Part shown: positions 5,775 to 13,178 of the stretch, in pieces
How positions within the stretch are numbered: position 1 is the stretch's first letter
Layout: each line of letters opens with the position of its first letter
From: Phascolarctobacterium sp.
GTDB taxonomy: Bacteria > Bacillota > Negativicutes > Acidaminococcales > Acidaminococcaceae
DNA length: 18,454 nucleotides
Reading direction: 5' to 3'
Assembly (NCBI GenBank): GCA_019417125.1
Contig: DXVZ01000145.1
Location: forward strand, 1 to 18,454
Made by a program: the position numbers and the translations under genes
Notes under the pieces: model-generated
What the model was told of the DNA's origin: nothing
What the model saw: only the letters and a program-made list of their open reading frames with translations
The model's database searches: none

Positions 5775-6494
5775 CTACTCCGTATAAATTTCTAAAATCT
5801 TATCGCGCTCATCTGCGAAAATTTTTATGCGCTCCACTTCTTTTTGCTGCAATGCAAGGCAAAATTCCACAAAGCCGTTTAAATCTTCGGTATTTAAAAA
5901 GTTAATGTACCTTTTCTTTTCATCAACGGGTATTACTATCGGCGGCATTTTGTACTGCAACGCGCTGTAAACCATCAGCGCGCGCCCAACGCGTCCGTTG
6001 CCGTTCGGGAAGGGGTGAATCCGCTCAAAGCGGAAATGCTGGCGGCAAATCGCTTCCACCATTGCTTTGAAACTATCAGTATTTTTAAGCTGATAATCCA
6101 AATCCTGCCGCCATTGTTCAATATCCATTGGCACGCGGTATAGCGGCGATGGTGTAAATTCTGCGCCGATAACCATGTTGGGCTGCGTTTTAAACTTGCC
6201 CGGCACGGATTCTATCGCCTCGCGGCACAAAATAGCGTGGATTTCCTTAATAAACTCGCCGTTTACTTCGCGGTTTTCCTGCAAATAACGCACCATTTCT
6301 TTGGTAAAGGCTTTGTAATTTAAAACCTCGTTTAATTCGCGCAAATCAATAGCGCGCGGCACATAACCGTCAATCAGCACGCTCTTGGTTTCACCCTGCG
6401 TTAAGCTGTTGCCCTCAATCGCCGTGCTGTGGTGCGCCATCCGCACCATCAGGTCATCCAAATATGCAGTTGATAAGTAAAGTTGTTGTTTCAT
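5775..6494 (-). CDS. Fic-domain protein (probable AMPylator, class II)
   Basis: A 239-residue soluble protein with the complete Fic motif H-P-F-P-N-G-N-G-R-V-G-R at residues 160-171, including the catalytic His160 and the phosphate-binding Asn/Arg residues. Fic enzymes transfer AMP (sometimes other phosphate-containing groups) from nucleotides to protein hydroxyls. An inhibitory-helix motif S-x-x-x-E-G (S23, E27, G28) lies ahead of the Fic core in the same chain, which defines class II proteins that hold themselves off until the Glu is displaced. No DNA-binding domain or separate antitoxin gene is adjacent. ATG 6494 has AAGGGAT about 7 nt upstream. The target is unknown. Confidence 0.92.
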   Translation of the reverse strand: MKQQLYLSTAYLDDLMVRMAHHSTAIEGNSLTQGETKSVLIDGYVPRAIDLRELNEVLNYKAFTKEMVRYLQENREVNGEFIKEIHAILCREAIESVPGKFKTQPNMVIGAEFTPSPLYRVPMDIEQWRQDLDYQLKNTDSFKAMVEAICRQHFRFERIHPFPNGNGRVGRALMVYSALQYKMPPIVIPVDEKKRYINFLNTEDLNGFVEFCLALQQKEVERIKIFADERDKILEIYTE

Positions 6495-6545
6495 TGTTTT
6501 ATCCCTTATATCATTTTTAATGACATCAGTTTTATTCTAACTGAC

Positions 6546-6551
6546 ATTATA
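6546..6551 (-). promoter_or_regulatory. Extended -10 promoter of the fic gene
   Basis: TATAAT on the minus strand at 6546-6551 is preceded by TGG (TG-extended -10). No good -35 is seen. A short inverted repeat, TCAGTT / AACTGA, lies between this box and the start codon at about 6525-6544. Leader length is about 45 nt. Confidence 0.5.
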
Positions 6552-6583
6552 CCATACTTGCTTTGTATTTAAAAATCCCCCAT

Positions 6584-6613
6584 TTGCCACATACCGCGCC
6601 GCGGTATTATAAT
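6584..6613 (+). promoter_or_regulatory. Promoter and strong RBS of the secreted esterase gene
   Basis: TTGCCA (6584-6589), an 18-nt spacer and TATAAT (6608-6613). A perfect AGGAGG ribosome binding site follows at 6633-6638, 7 nt before ATG 6646, suggesting efficient translation. Confidence 0.65.
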
Positions 6614-6645
6614 AAATATGTACACTACTTTTAGGAGGCTTTGTT

Positions 6646-7647
6646 ATGCAGTTTAAAACAAATAAAAAACTTGCAGCGGTACTTGCCGCCGTACTGACCA
6701 TGACCTGTGCCGCAGGCGCTTTTGCTGCCGATGCTAAACAGGCGCAGCATTTTGAAAGCCAGATTTTATCCGTTATGCCGGAACGCGCCAAAATAAATTA
6801 CATTCCCGACGTTGTTTACAGCCAGGTACCGACACGCGGCTACCAAAACACCGCGCTTAAAATGGATATTTTACAGCCGGAAAAAGACATCCAAAAACTG
6901 CCTGCCATTGTTTACGTGCCAGGCGGCGGTTTCATCAATGCTAACCGCGCACTGGGCTTACAGGAACGCCTGCACTTTGCCGAACACGGTTATGTTGTCG
7001 CCAGCATTACTTACCGCGTTGCGCCGACTTCTCAGTTCCCCGCAGCGCTGGAGGACGTTAAGGCGGCTATCCGCTACTTGCGCGCCAATGCGGATAAATT
7101 CGGCATCGATAAAAACCGCATCGGCATTATCGGCGGCAGCGCCGGGGGTTACTTATCGTCATTTGCGGCTGTTACCAACGATACGCGCGAGTTTGATAAG
7201 GGCGATAACCTTAACGAGGACAGCAGCGTTAAATGTGCTGTTGATTTATATGGCATTGCCGATGTAACCAATATCGGCATGGACTACTCACCAGCAGAGC
7301 AGGAACTGCATAAATCCGCAGGAGCGACGGAAGCGCTGTGGGTTAACGGCAGCCCGGTGTTTGGCGGCAGGGACGGCGGCATTTTGGCTGACCCCAAAGC
7401 TGCGGCAAAAGCCAGCCCCATAACTTACGTTGATGATAACAGCGCGCCGCTTTTGCTAATGCACGGCACGGCGGACGATGTTGTTTCTCCCGGCCAGACG
7501 GATTTGCTGTTCCAAGCATACAAAAAACAGGGGCTTGAGGCAGAGCGTTACATTGTGCCAGCGGCTAAACACGGCGGTATGTTTTGGGTGCAGCAGCCGG
7601 TGTTGGACGTTATAACCGCGTTTTTTGACAAATACCTGAAAGACTGA
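6646..7647 (+). CDS. Exported alpha/beta hydrolase (esterase/lipase, BD-FAE/HSL-like)
   Basis: A 333-residue protein starting with a signal peptide: K-T-N-K-K, a hydrophobic stretch to about residue 26, and a likely signal peptidase I site after A-F-A (25-27). The mature part has an alpha/beta hydrolase fold: an oxyanion segment V-P-G-G-G-F (91-96; many relatives have HGGG), the nucleophile elbow G-G-S-A-G-G with Ser165, a likely catalytic Asp in H-G-T-A-D-D-V-V (D277), and His309 in K-H-G-G. It would hydrolyse small ester bonds outside the cytoplasmic membrane, for example acyl or acetyl/feruloyl groups on dietary compounds; the substrate is not determinable. The gene stands alone between its own promoter and a terminator. 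Confidence 0.9.
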   Translation: MQFKTNKKLAAVLAAVLTMTCAAGAFAADAKQAQHFESQILSVMPERAKINYIPDVVYSQVPTRGYQNTALKMDILQPEKDIQKLPAIVYVPGGGFINANRALGLQERLHFAEHGYVVASITYRVAPTSQFPAALEDVKAAIRYLRANADKFGIDKNRIGIIGGSAGGYLSSFAAVTNDTREFDKGDNLNEDSSVKCAVDLYGIADVTNIGMDYSPAEQELHKSAGATEALWVNGSPVFGGRDGGILADPKAAAKASPITYVDDNSAPLLLMHGTADDVVSPGQTDLLFQAYKKQGLEAERYIVPAAKHGGMFWVQQPVLDVITAFFDKYLKD

Positions 7648-7655
7648 ACTTTTAA

Positions 7656-7690
7656 AACGGCACGTAAACCGGCGTGCCGTTATGTTTTTA
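7656..7690 (+). terminator. Rho-independent terminator after the esterase gene
   Basis: Arms AACGGCACG (7656-7664) and CGTGCCGTT (7673-7681) form a 9-bp GC-rich stem with an 8-nt loop, followed by ATGTTTTTA. It begins 9 nt after the stop codon. Confidence 0.85.
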
Positions 7691-7719
7691 TGTATACAGG
7701 TATATTTACGCTGAAACCA

Positions 7720-7748
7720 TTGCAATTAGTAATTTTTTTTAATAAAAT
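7720..7748 (+). promoter_or_regulatory. Predicted pyc promoter
   Basis: TTGCAA (7720-7725), a 17-nt spacer and TAAAAT (7743-7748), about 30 nt before the start codon. No BirA-like dyad (GTTAAC half-sites) is present, so pyc does not appear to share the biotin repression of the operon to its left. Confidence 0.55.
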
Positions 7749-7779
7749 AGGTACAGTGCTATCCGAAGGAGGGTAAACT

Positions 7780-10700
7780 ATGCAAAAAATTAAGTCTGTT
7801 TTGGTTGCCAACCGCGGCGAAATCGCTATCCGCGTTTTCCGTGCCTGCAATGAGCTTGGCATCCGTACAGTAGCCATTTATTCAAAAGAAGACACACTTT
7901 CACTGCACCGCAACAAAGCGGACGAAGCTTACCTTGTCGGCGAGGGCAAAGGCCCTATCGACGCTTACCTTGATATTGAGGACATTATCCGTATCGCGCA
8001 CGAGCACGATGTTGACGCTATCCATCCCGGCTATGGCTTTTTAAGCGAAAACAGCGACCTTGCCAAACGCTGCGCTGAAGAAGGCATTATCTTTATCGGC
8101 CCGCGCCTTGAACACCTTATTATGTTCGGCGACAAGGTTAACGCGCGCGAGCAGGCAAAGCTTGCCGGCATTCCGATGATTCCGGGCAGCGACGGACCTA
8201 TCAGCAGCGTGGAGGACGTTTACCGTTTTGTGCAGGCGCACGGCTTCCCGGTTATGCTTAAAGCCGTTAACGGCGGCGGCGGGCGCGGCATGCGCATGGT
8301 AAACAGCAACGAGGATTTGGAAACTGTTTACAACATGGCTAAATCCGAAGCGCTGAAAGCTTTTGGCAACGATGAAATTTACCTTGAAAAATACATCGAA
8401 AGCCCGAAACACATTGAAGTACAGATTTTGGGCGACACGCAGGGCAACATTGTGCATCTGTTCGAGCGCGACTGCTCCGTACAGCGCCGCCACCAGAAAC
8501 TGGTAGAAATTGCCCCTGCTTTCTCGCTCAGCGTTGAGCTGCGCAAAAAAATCTGCGACGCAGCTGTTAAACTGATGAAAAACGTGCATTACCTCAGCGC
8601 CGGCACGGTTGAATTTTTGGTAACGCCGGGCGGCGACTTCTATTTTATCGAAGTTAACCCGCGTATTCAGGTTGAACACACCGTTACCGAAGAAATTACC
8701 GGCTTTGATATTGTGCAGACCCAGATTAAAATTGCCGAGGGTTATTCGCTGCACAGCCCGGAAATCGGCATTCCCGAGCAGGATAAAATCACCAGCTTCG
8801 GCCATGCCATTCAGTGCCGTATTACTACGGAGGACCCCGCCAACAACTTTATGCCCGATACCGGCAAGCTGATTGCTTACCGCAGCGGCGGCGGCTTTGG
8901 CGTGCGTTTGGACGGCGGCAACGCTTTTACCGGCTCCGTTATTACTCCGTACTACGATTCGCTTTTGGTTAAGGCTACCACCCACGGACTGACCCACGAA
9001 ATTGCCATTACCAAAATGCTGCGCTGCTTAAAAGAATTCCGTATCCGCGGCGTTAAAACCAATATTCTGTTCCTTGAAAACGTACTTGCGCACCCCAGCT
9101 TCCACGACGGCAGCTACAATACCTCGTTTGTTGACGAAAACACCGAGCTGTTCATCTTCCCGAAAACGCTGGACCGCGGCACCAGGCTTTTGCATTACAT
9201 TGCCGATGTAACCGTTAACGGCTACAACAACGTCGGCGTACAGCCCAAACCGGAATTTGCGCCGTTGAATATGCCTAAACCGTTTAAAGGCACTATGCCG
9301 GACGGCACCAAACAGATTTTGGATTTGCAGGGGCCGGAAGGGCTTTCTAAATGGGTTATGGACCAGAAAGAAGTGCTGTTTACCGACACCACTTTCCGCG
9401 ACGCGCACCAATCGCTTTTGGCAACCCGTATGCGCACCAACGATATGTTAAAAGTTATCGGCACCACTGCCGCCAAGCTGCCCAACCTGTTCAGCTTTGA
9501 ATGCTGGGGCGGCGCGACCTTTGACGTTGCTTACCGCTTCCTGGACGAAAGCCCGTGGAAACGCCTGCGCCAGTTCCGCGAAAAATGCCCGAACATTCTG
9601 TTCCAGATGCTGCTTCGCGGCGCTAACGCCGTTGGCTACACCAGCTACCCCGATAACGTTGTTAAAGAATTTATTAACCTTTCCGCTAAAAACGGCGTCG
9701 ACGTGTTCCGCGTGTTCGACAGCTTAAACGGCATTGAGAACATGCAGCTTTCGCTGGACGCAGTGCGCGAAGCAGGCAAATTTGCCGAAGCAGCACTGTG
9801 CTACACCGGCGATATTTTAGACCCGCGCCGCGATAAATACGACCTTAAATATTATGTAACGATGGCAAAAGAACTGGAAAAAACCGGCGCTAACTCCATC
9901 TGCATTAAAGACATGGCAGGACTTCTGAAACCGGAAGCATCTTACCAGCTTGTCAGCGCTTTGAAAGAAGCTGTTAACGTACCTATTCACCTGCATACGC
10001 ACGAAGGAAGCGGCAACAGTATTTACACCTACGCGCGCGCAATAGACGCTGGCGTTGACATCGTCGACATTGCCATGAGCTCCATGAGCGGCGGCACCTC
10101 GCAGCCTAGCGGCGCCAGCCTGTTCTACGCACTTTCCGGGCATCCGCGCCAGCCGCACCTTGACGTTAACGCCATGAACGAAATGTCCCGCTATTGGGAA
10201 AGCGTGCGTCCGTACTACAAAGCTATTGACAACACCGTATCCTACCCCAACCCGGAAGTTTATATCCACGAAATGCCGGGCGGCCAGTACAGCAACTTGC
10301 AGCAGCAGGCTAAAGCTGTAGGGCTCGGCGACCGTTGGGAAGACATTAAAGATATGTACCACCGCGTTTCCATGATGTTCGGCGACATTATTAAAGTTAC
10401 GCCGTCCTCCAAAATGGTTGGCGACATGGCGCTGTTTATGGTACAGAACGACCTTACCGAAGAAGACATCTACGCCAAGGGCGATTCGCTCAGCTTCCCG
10501 GCTTCCGTTGTAGAGTTCTTTGAAGGGCGTTTGGGCGTACCGTACCAGGGCTTCCCGCAGAAATTACAGAAAATCATCCTTAAAAGCCGCAAGCCGATTG
10601 AAGGACGCCCGGGCGCAGCACTGCCCCCGGCAGATTTTGAAAAAGTACGCCAGAGCCTTGCCGAAATGGGCGCGCCGACCAGCGATGAAGCCGTAAGCAG

Positions 10701-11220
10701 CTACTGCCTGTACCCGAAGGTATTCAGCGACTGGTCAGTACGCCACGCCGAATTTGGCGATGTTTCCGTGCTTGACACGCCGACTTTCTTCTTTGGTATG
10801 AAAACCGGCGAAGAAATTAAAGTTGAAATTGAACAGGGCAAAATGCTCGTCATCAAGCTGCTACAAATCGGCGAAGCTAACGAGGACGGTATCCGCACCA
10901 TCTTCTTCGAGTTCAACGGCTTACCGCGTGAAATTGACGTTAAAGACAGAAACGTTAAATCCACCAACGTTACGCGCAAAAAAGCCGATAAAACTAACCC
11001 CGGCGAAATCGGCGCAACGCTCTCCGGCTCCGTTGTTAAGCTGCTGGTTGAAAAAGGCCAGGCTGTCGAAAAGGGCACGCCGCTTATCGTAACCGAAGCC
11101 ATGAAGATGGAAACCACCATCGCAGCACCTATCAGCGGCATTGTATCGCAAATCCATGTTGCGGCAGGCAGCCGTATCGAAAGCTGCGACTGCCTCATGG
11201 AAATTGAGATTAAAGCATAA
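7780..11220 (+). CDS. pyc: Pyruvate carboxylase, single-chain biotin enzyme
   Basis: An 1146-residue cytosolic enzyme, full length for single-polypeptide pyruvate carboxylases, converting pyruvate, bicarbonate and ATP to oxaloacetate. The biotin carboxylase domain (about 1-455) shows the ATP-grasp loop N-G-G-G-G-R-G-M and E-V-N-P-R-I-Q-V-E-H. The carboxyltransferase domain begins near D-T-T-F-R-D-A-H-Q-S (536 on), with the carboxylatable Lys710 in I-K-D-M-A-G and a metal-binding H-L-H-T-H at 737-741. The C-terminal biotin carrier domain has A-M-K-M-E-T with biotinyl Lys1109. After the metal site it reads E-G-S-G where D-T-S-G is common, perhaps a lineage feature. A strong GAAGGAGG lies before ATG 7780. 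It supplies oxaloacetate for amino acids or for succinate/propionate formation, and makes biotin supply, controlled by BirA nearby, metabolically important. Confidence 0.97.
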   Translation: MQKIKSVLVANRGEIAIRVFRACNELGIRTVAIYSKEDTLSLHRNKADEAYLVGEGKGPIDAYLDIEDIIRIAHEHDVDAIHPGYGFLSENSDLAKRCAEEGIIFIGPRLEHLIMFGDKVNAREQAKLAGIPMIPGSDGPISSVEDVYRFVQAHGFPVMLKAVNGGGGRGMRMVNSNEDLETVYNMAKSEALKAFGNDEIYLEKYIESPKHIEVQILGDTQGNIVHLFERDCSVQRRHQKLVEIAPAFSLSVELRKKICDAAVKLMKNVHYLSAGTVEFLVTPGGDFYFIEVNPRIQVEHTVTEEITGFDIVQTQIKIAEGYSLHSPEIGIPEQDKITSFGHAIQCRITTEDPANNFMPDTGKLIAYRSGGGFGVRLDGGNAFTGSVITPYYDSLLVKATTHGLTHEIAITKMLRCLKEFRIRGVKTNILFLENVLAHPSFHDGSYNTSFVDENTELFIFPKTLDRGTRLLHYIADVTVNGYNNVGVQPKPEFAPLNMPKPFKGTMPDGTKQILDLQGPEGLSKWVMDQKEVLFTDTTFRDAHQSLLATRMRTNDMLKVIGTTAAKLPNLFSFECWGGATFDVAYRFLDESPWKRLRQFREKCPNILFQMLLRGANAVGYTSYPDNVVKEFINLSAKNGVDVFRVFDSLNGIENMQLSLDAVREAGKFAEAALCYTGDILDPRRDKYDLKYYVTMAKELEKTGANSICIKDMAGLLKPEASYQLVSALKEAVNVPIHLHTHEGSGNSIYTYARAIDAGVDIVDIAMSSMSGGTSQPSGASLFYALSGHPRQPHLDVNAMNEMSRYWESVRPYYKAIDNTVSYPNPEVYIHEMPGGQYSNLQQQAKAVGLGDRWEDIKDMYHRVSMMFGDIIKVTPSSKMVGDMALFMVQNDLTEEDIYAKGDSLSFPASVVEFFEGRLGVPYQGFPQKLQKIILKSRKPIEGRPGAALPPADFEKVRQSLAEMGAPTSDEAVSSYCLYPKVFSDWSVRHAEFGDVSVLDTPTFFFGMKTGEEIKVEIEQGKMLVIKLLQIGEANEDGIRTIFFEFNGLPREIDVKDRNVKSTNVTRKKADKTNPGEIGATLSGSVVKLLVEKGQAVEKGTPLIVTEAMKMETTIAAPISGIVSQIHVAAGSRIESCDCLMEIEIKA

Positions 11221-11241
11221 AAGAAAATATCGCGCTAACTA

Positions 11242-11281
11242 AAATAACCCCTTCCGTTTATAAAAATGGAAGGGGTTATTT
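11242..11281 (+). terminator. Rho-independent terminator of pyc
   Basis: A 14-bp hairpin with arms at 11242-11255 and 11268-11281 (core AACCCCTTCC / GGAAGGGGTT) and a 12-nt loop, followed by an AT-rich tail. It is the first structure after the pyc stop. Confidence 0.9.
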
Positions 11282-11495
11282 ATATCTTTATTTTTACACT
11301 ATAAATTCTCATCTGCTAATGATGTATTGCCGCTGTTTACGGTTTTATTATAACTATATAGACTTGCCTTTAATTACCTTTTAGCAGTACTTTGCATAAA
11401 TTAAAGCATTGTAAAAATTAAATTTTATTATATTACCAGCAAATTTAGCGGCATGCTAAAAGCTAACGTTTTGCCTTTTAAACAGTTTAAGTAAC
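11282..11495. other. AT-rich intergenic stretch, no gene recognised
   Basis: About 210 nt between the pyc terminator and the stop of the LysR gene. A TTTAGC/GCTAAA inverted repeat at 11444-11460 has a 5-nt loop but no T run, so it is not called a terminator. No open frame with a ribosome binding site was found. Confidence 0.5.
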
Positions 11496-12389
11496 TTATC
11501 CATTGACAAATTTACCAATAACTTCTACAAAACGTGCAGCTGCACGCGAAGGATTTTTAGCGTACACTATGCCGTAAGCCATGCTGTACTGCCAATCTAC
11601 CGGTATCGTTACAAACGAAGGATGCACTTCTGACCACAGTTCCGGCACCTCAAGCAAATAACCGCGTTCCCAGCATCTGTTAAAAACTTCTATGTCGTAA
11701 AAAGCAGGCGTATCAACAATATGAATTTCCGGGTGGCGCGATATTATTTCTCCGCGCAGGCGGTCAACTACTGCTGATTCTCCTTCTTTTACAAGCAGCA
11801 GGTTCTCTCCATAAAGGTCGCTCCATGTTAAAAGTTTCTTGGACGAAAGCCTGTGTCCGCACGGTACGGCAATACAGCATCTGCTTATTCCCAAACGGCA
11901 GATATTATGCTGCTTTTCCCAGTCCAACGCTTCGCACGGACCTATAAAACAATCTATTTCGCTGCCAAGCGATTGCAGCATCGCTTGCATAGCAGCAGGG
12001 CTATCGTCAAACGGAACGATTTTTATGCCAACTTTCAGGCTGCCGTCATCGGCTTGCCTCCATAAATCCAGCAAATACTTGCAAGGACGCAAAAGCGAAG
12101 TGCCAATTTTTACAGCTATGCGTCCTGCTTCGTCTGCCTGCCGCGCTTTTGCAAATGCAAGTTCCGTCTTTTTTATGATTTCAGTTCCGGCCTTATAAAC
12201 AATGCGCCCTGCCTCGGTAAGCTGCGCACCCTGATTGGTGCGGCGCAAAAGTTTTACGCCCACTTCCGCCTCCAGCTTATTTATTTGGTTCATCACCGAA
12301 GCAGGCGTTAAATACAGCTTTTGTGAGGCTTTTAAAAAGCTGCCCTCATCTGCGACGGTAATAAATGCCAGCAGTTCTTTGGTATACAT
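11496..12389 (-). CDS. LysR-type transcriptional regulator
   Basis: A 297-residue protein of normal LysR length. Residues 1-60 form the winged helix-turn-helix, with F-I-T-V-A-D-E-G-S-F-x-x-A-S-Q-x-L-Y-L-T-P-A-S-V-x-x-Q-I-N-x-L-E (written with gaps) followed by L-L-R-R-T-x-x-G, the usual wing. The remainder is the two-lobed periplasmic-binding-like effector domain, whose ligand cannot be named. It is divergent from the SDR-DMT-AKR genes, the standard layout for a LysR protein controlling its neighbours and itself. CGGAGG lies about 8 nt before ATG 12389. Confidence 0.95.
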   Translation of the reverse strand: MYTKELLAFITVADEGSFLKASQKLYLTPASVMNQINKLEAEVGVKLLRRTNQGAQLTEAGRIVYKAGTEIIKKTELAFAKARQADEAGRIAVKIGTSLLRPCKYLLDLWRQADDGSLKVGIKIVPFDDSPAAMQAMLQSLGSEIDCFIGPCEALDWEKQHNICRLGISRCCIAVPCGHRLSSKKLLTWSDLYGENLLLVKEGESAVVDRLRGEIISRHPEIHIVDTPAFYDIEVFNRCWERGYLLEVPELWSEVHPSFVTIPVDWQYSMAYGIVYAKNPSRAAARFVEVIGKFVNG

Positions 12390-12399
12390 AACATCCTCC

Positions 12400-12420
12400 G
12401 TTTTTAGTTTTTCTAAAAAC
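12400..12420. promoter_or_regulatory. Perfect palindrome, likely LysR operator
   Basis: GTTTTTAG (12400-12407), five T, CTAAAAAC (12413-12420): a perfect dyad of 8-bp arms containing the T-N11-A pattern (12404, 12416) typical of LysR boxes. It lies between the predicted LysR -10 box and its ribosome binding site, spanning the start point, so binding there should repress the regulator gene. It is about 100 nt upstream of the SDR start, at a distance from which activation is plausible. Confidence 0.6.
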
Positions 12421-12421
12421 C

Positions 12422-12451
12422 ATTATAAGATTTTAGTAACTTCTGCGTCAA
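12422..12451 (-). promoter_or_regulatory. Promoter of the LysR gene
   Basis: On the minus strand TTGACG (12446-12451), an 18-nt spacer and TATAAT (12422-12427). By contrast no convincing promoter was found for the SDR operon on the plus strand, which fits activator dependence. Confidence 0.65.
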
Positions 12452-12517
12452 GCTTCACCGCTGTAAAATATAGTCAAACGAAATCTAAGACAGTTTAAAT
12501 GAAAGGACGGAGATATT

Positions 12518-13168
12518 ATGAAAAAGACTATTTTTGTTTTAGGAGCAGGCAAAGGCTGCGGCAACCACGTTGCAGAAAAGTTCGGTCAAAACGGCTTCCG
12601 TGTTGTGCTTATGGCACGTGACCCGGCGCATCTTGCCGCTTATGCGGAAGAATTTAACGCCAAGGGTATTGAAGTTTACACCTATCCCGCCGACGCCACT
12701 GATTTTTGCAATATTACCGATGTTTTTAATAAATTGAAAAACAGATTCGGCACGCCGGACGTACTTTTTTACAATGTTGGCATTACTGCGCCAGACAGCA
12801 GCGTCAGCAAAGGTATCAGCGCAGATGTACTGCAAAAACGCTACACTGCTGATGTCGCTGGCGCATACCATGCCATTACCCAGGTTTTAGGAAAGGAGTT
12901 CAGCCAAAAGAGCGGAACAATACTCATCACCGGCGGCGGGCTGGCGTTAAACCCGCTGTACGAATACCTGCCGCTTTCGATGGATAAAGCCGCTCTGCGC
13001 GCTATGTGCCTGGCACTGCACGAGGAACTTAAAAAGCAAAACGTTTACCTTGGCACAGTAACCGTAACCGGCGTTATTGCTCCCGGCGAAAAATGCGACC
13101 CCGCGCTTTTAGCCGAAGATTTTTGGCAGCTGTACACCAACCGCAGCACCTGCGAAACCGTCCGCTGA
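12518..13168 (+). CDS. Atypical short-chain dehydrogenase/reductase (SDR) without catalytic Tyr
   Basis: A 216-residue Rossmann-fold protein. The nucleotide-binding glycine motif G-A-G-K-G-C-G (9-15), an Arg after the second strand (R34) suggesting NADP(H), the A-D-A motif (58-60) and N-V-G (86-88, for NAG) are present. The catalytic motif is not: K157 in D-K-A-A-L has Leu153 rather than Tyr four residues earlier, and the segment expected to supply the catalytic Ser reads I-T-G-G-G. It may bind cofactor without ordinary SDR catalysis, use Tyr150 instead, or serve as a sensor. It is the first gene of the cluster divergent from LysR; GGACGGAG precedes ATG 12518. Confidence 0.85.
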   Translation: MKKTIFVLGAGKGCGNHVAEKFGQNGFRVVLMARDPAHLAAYAEEFNAKGIEVYTYPADATDFCNITDVFNKLKNRFGTPDVLFYNVGITAPDSSVSKGISADVLQKRYTADVAGAYHAITQVLGKEFSQKSGTILITGGGLALNPLYEYLPLSMDKAALRAMCLALHEELKKQNVYLGTVTVTGVIAPGEKCDPALLAEDFWQLYTNRSTCETVR

Positions 13169-13178
13169 GTAAACCGCC

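Noticed and set aside
5723..5905. Small plus-strand open frame overlapping the MATE end and the Fic gene
   Set aside because: It reads through the bidirectional terminator and is antisense to Fic; no plausible ribosome binding site.
8041..8997. 318-codon open frame on the minus strand inside pyc
   Set aside because: Antisense to the biotin carboxylase domain; Ala/Val/Phe/Asn-rich with no motif and no ribosome binding site. Shadow of codon bias.
11444..11460. TTTAGC/GCTAAA hairpin after the LysR gene as a terminator
   Set aside because: The stem is only 6 bp and no T run follows on either strand.
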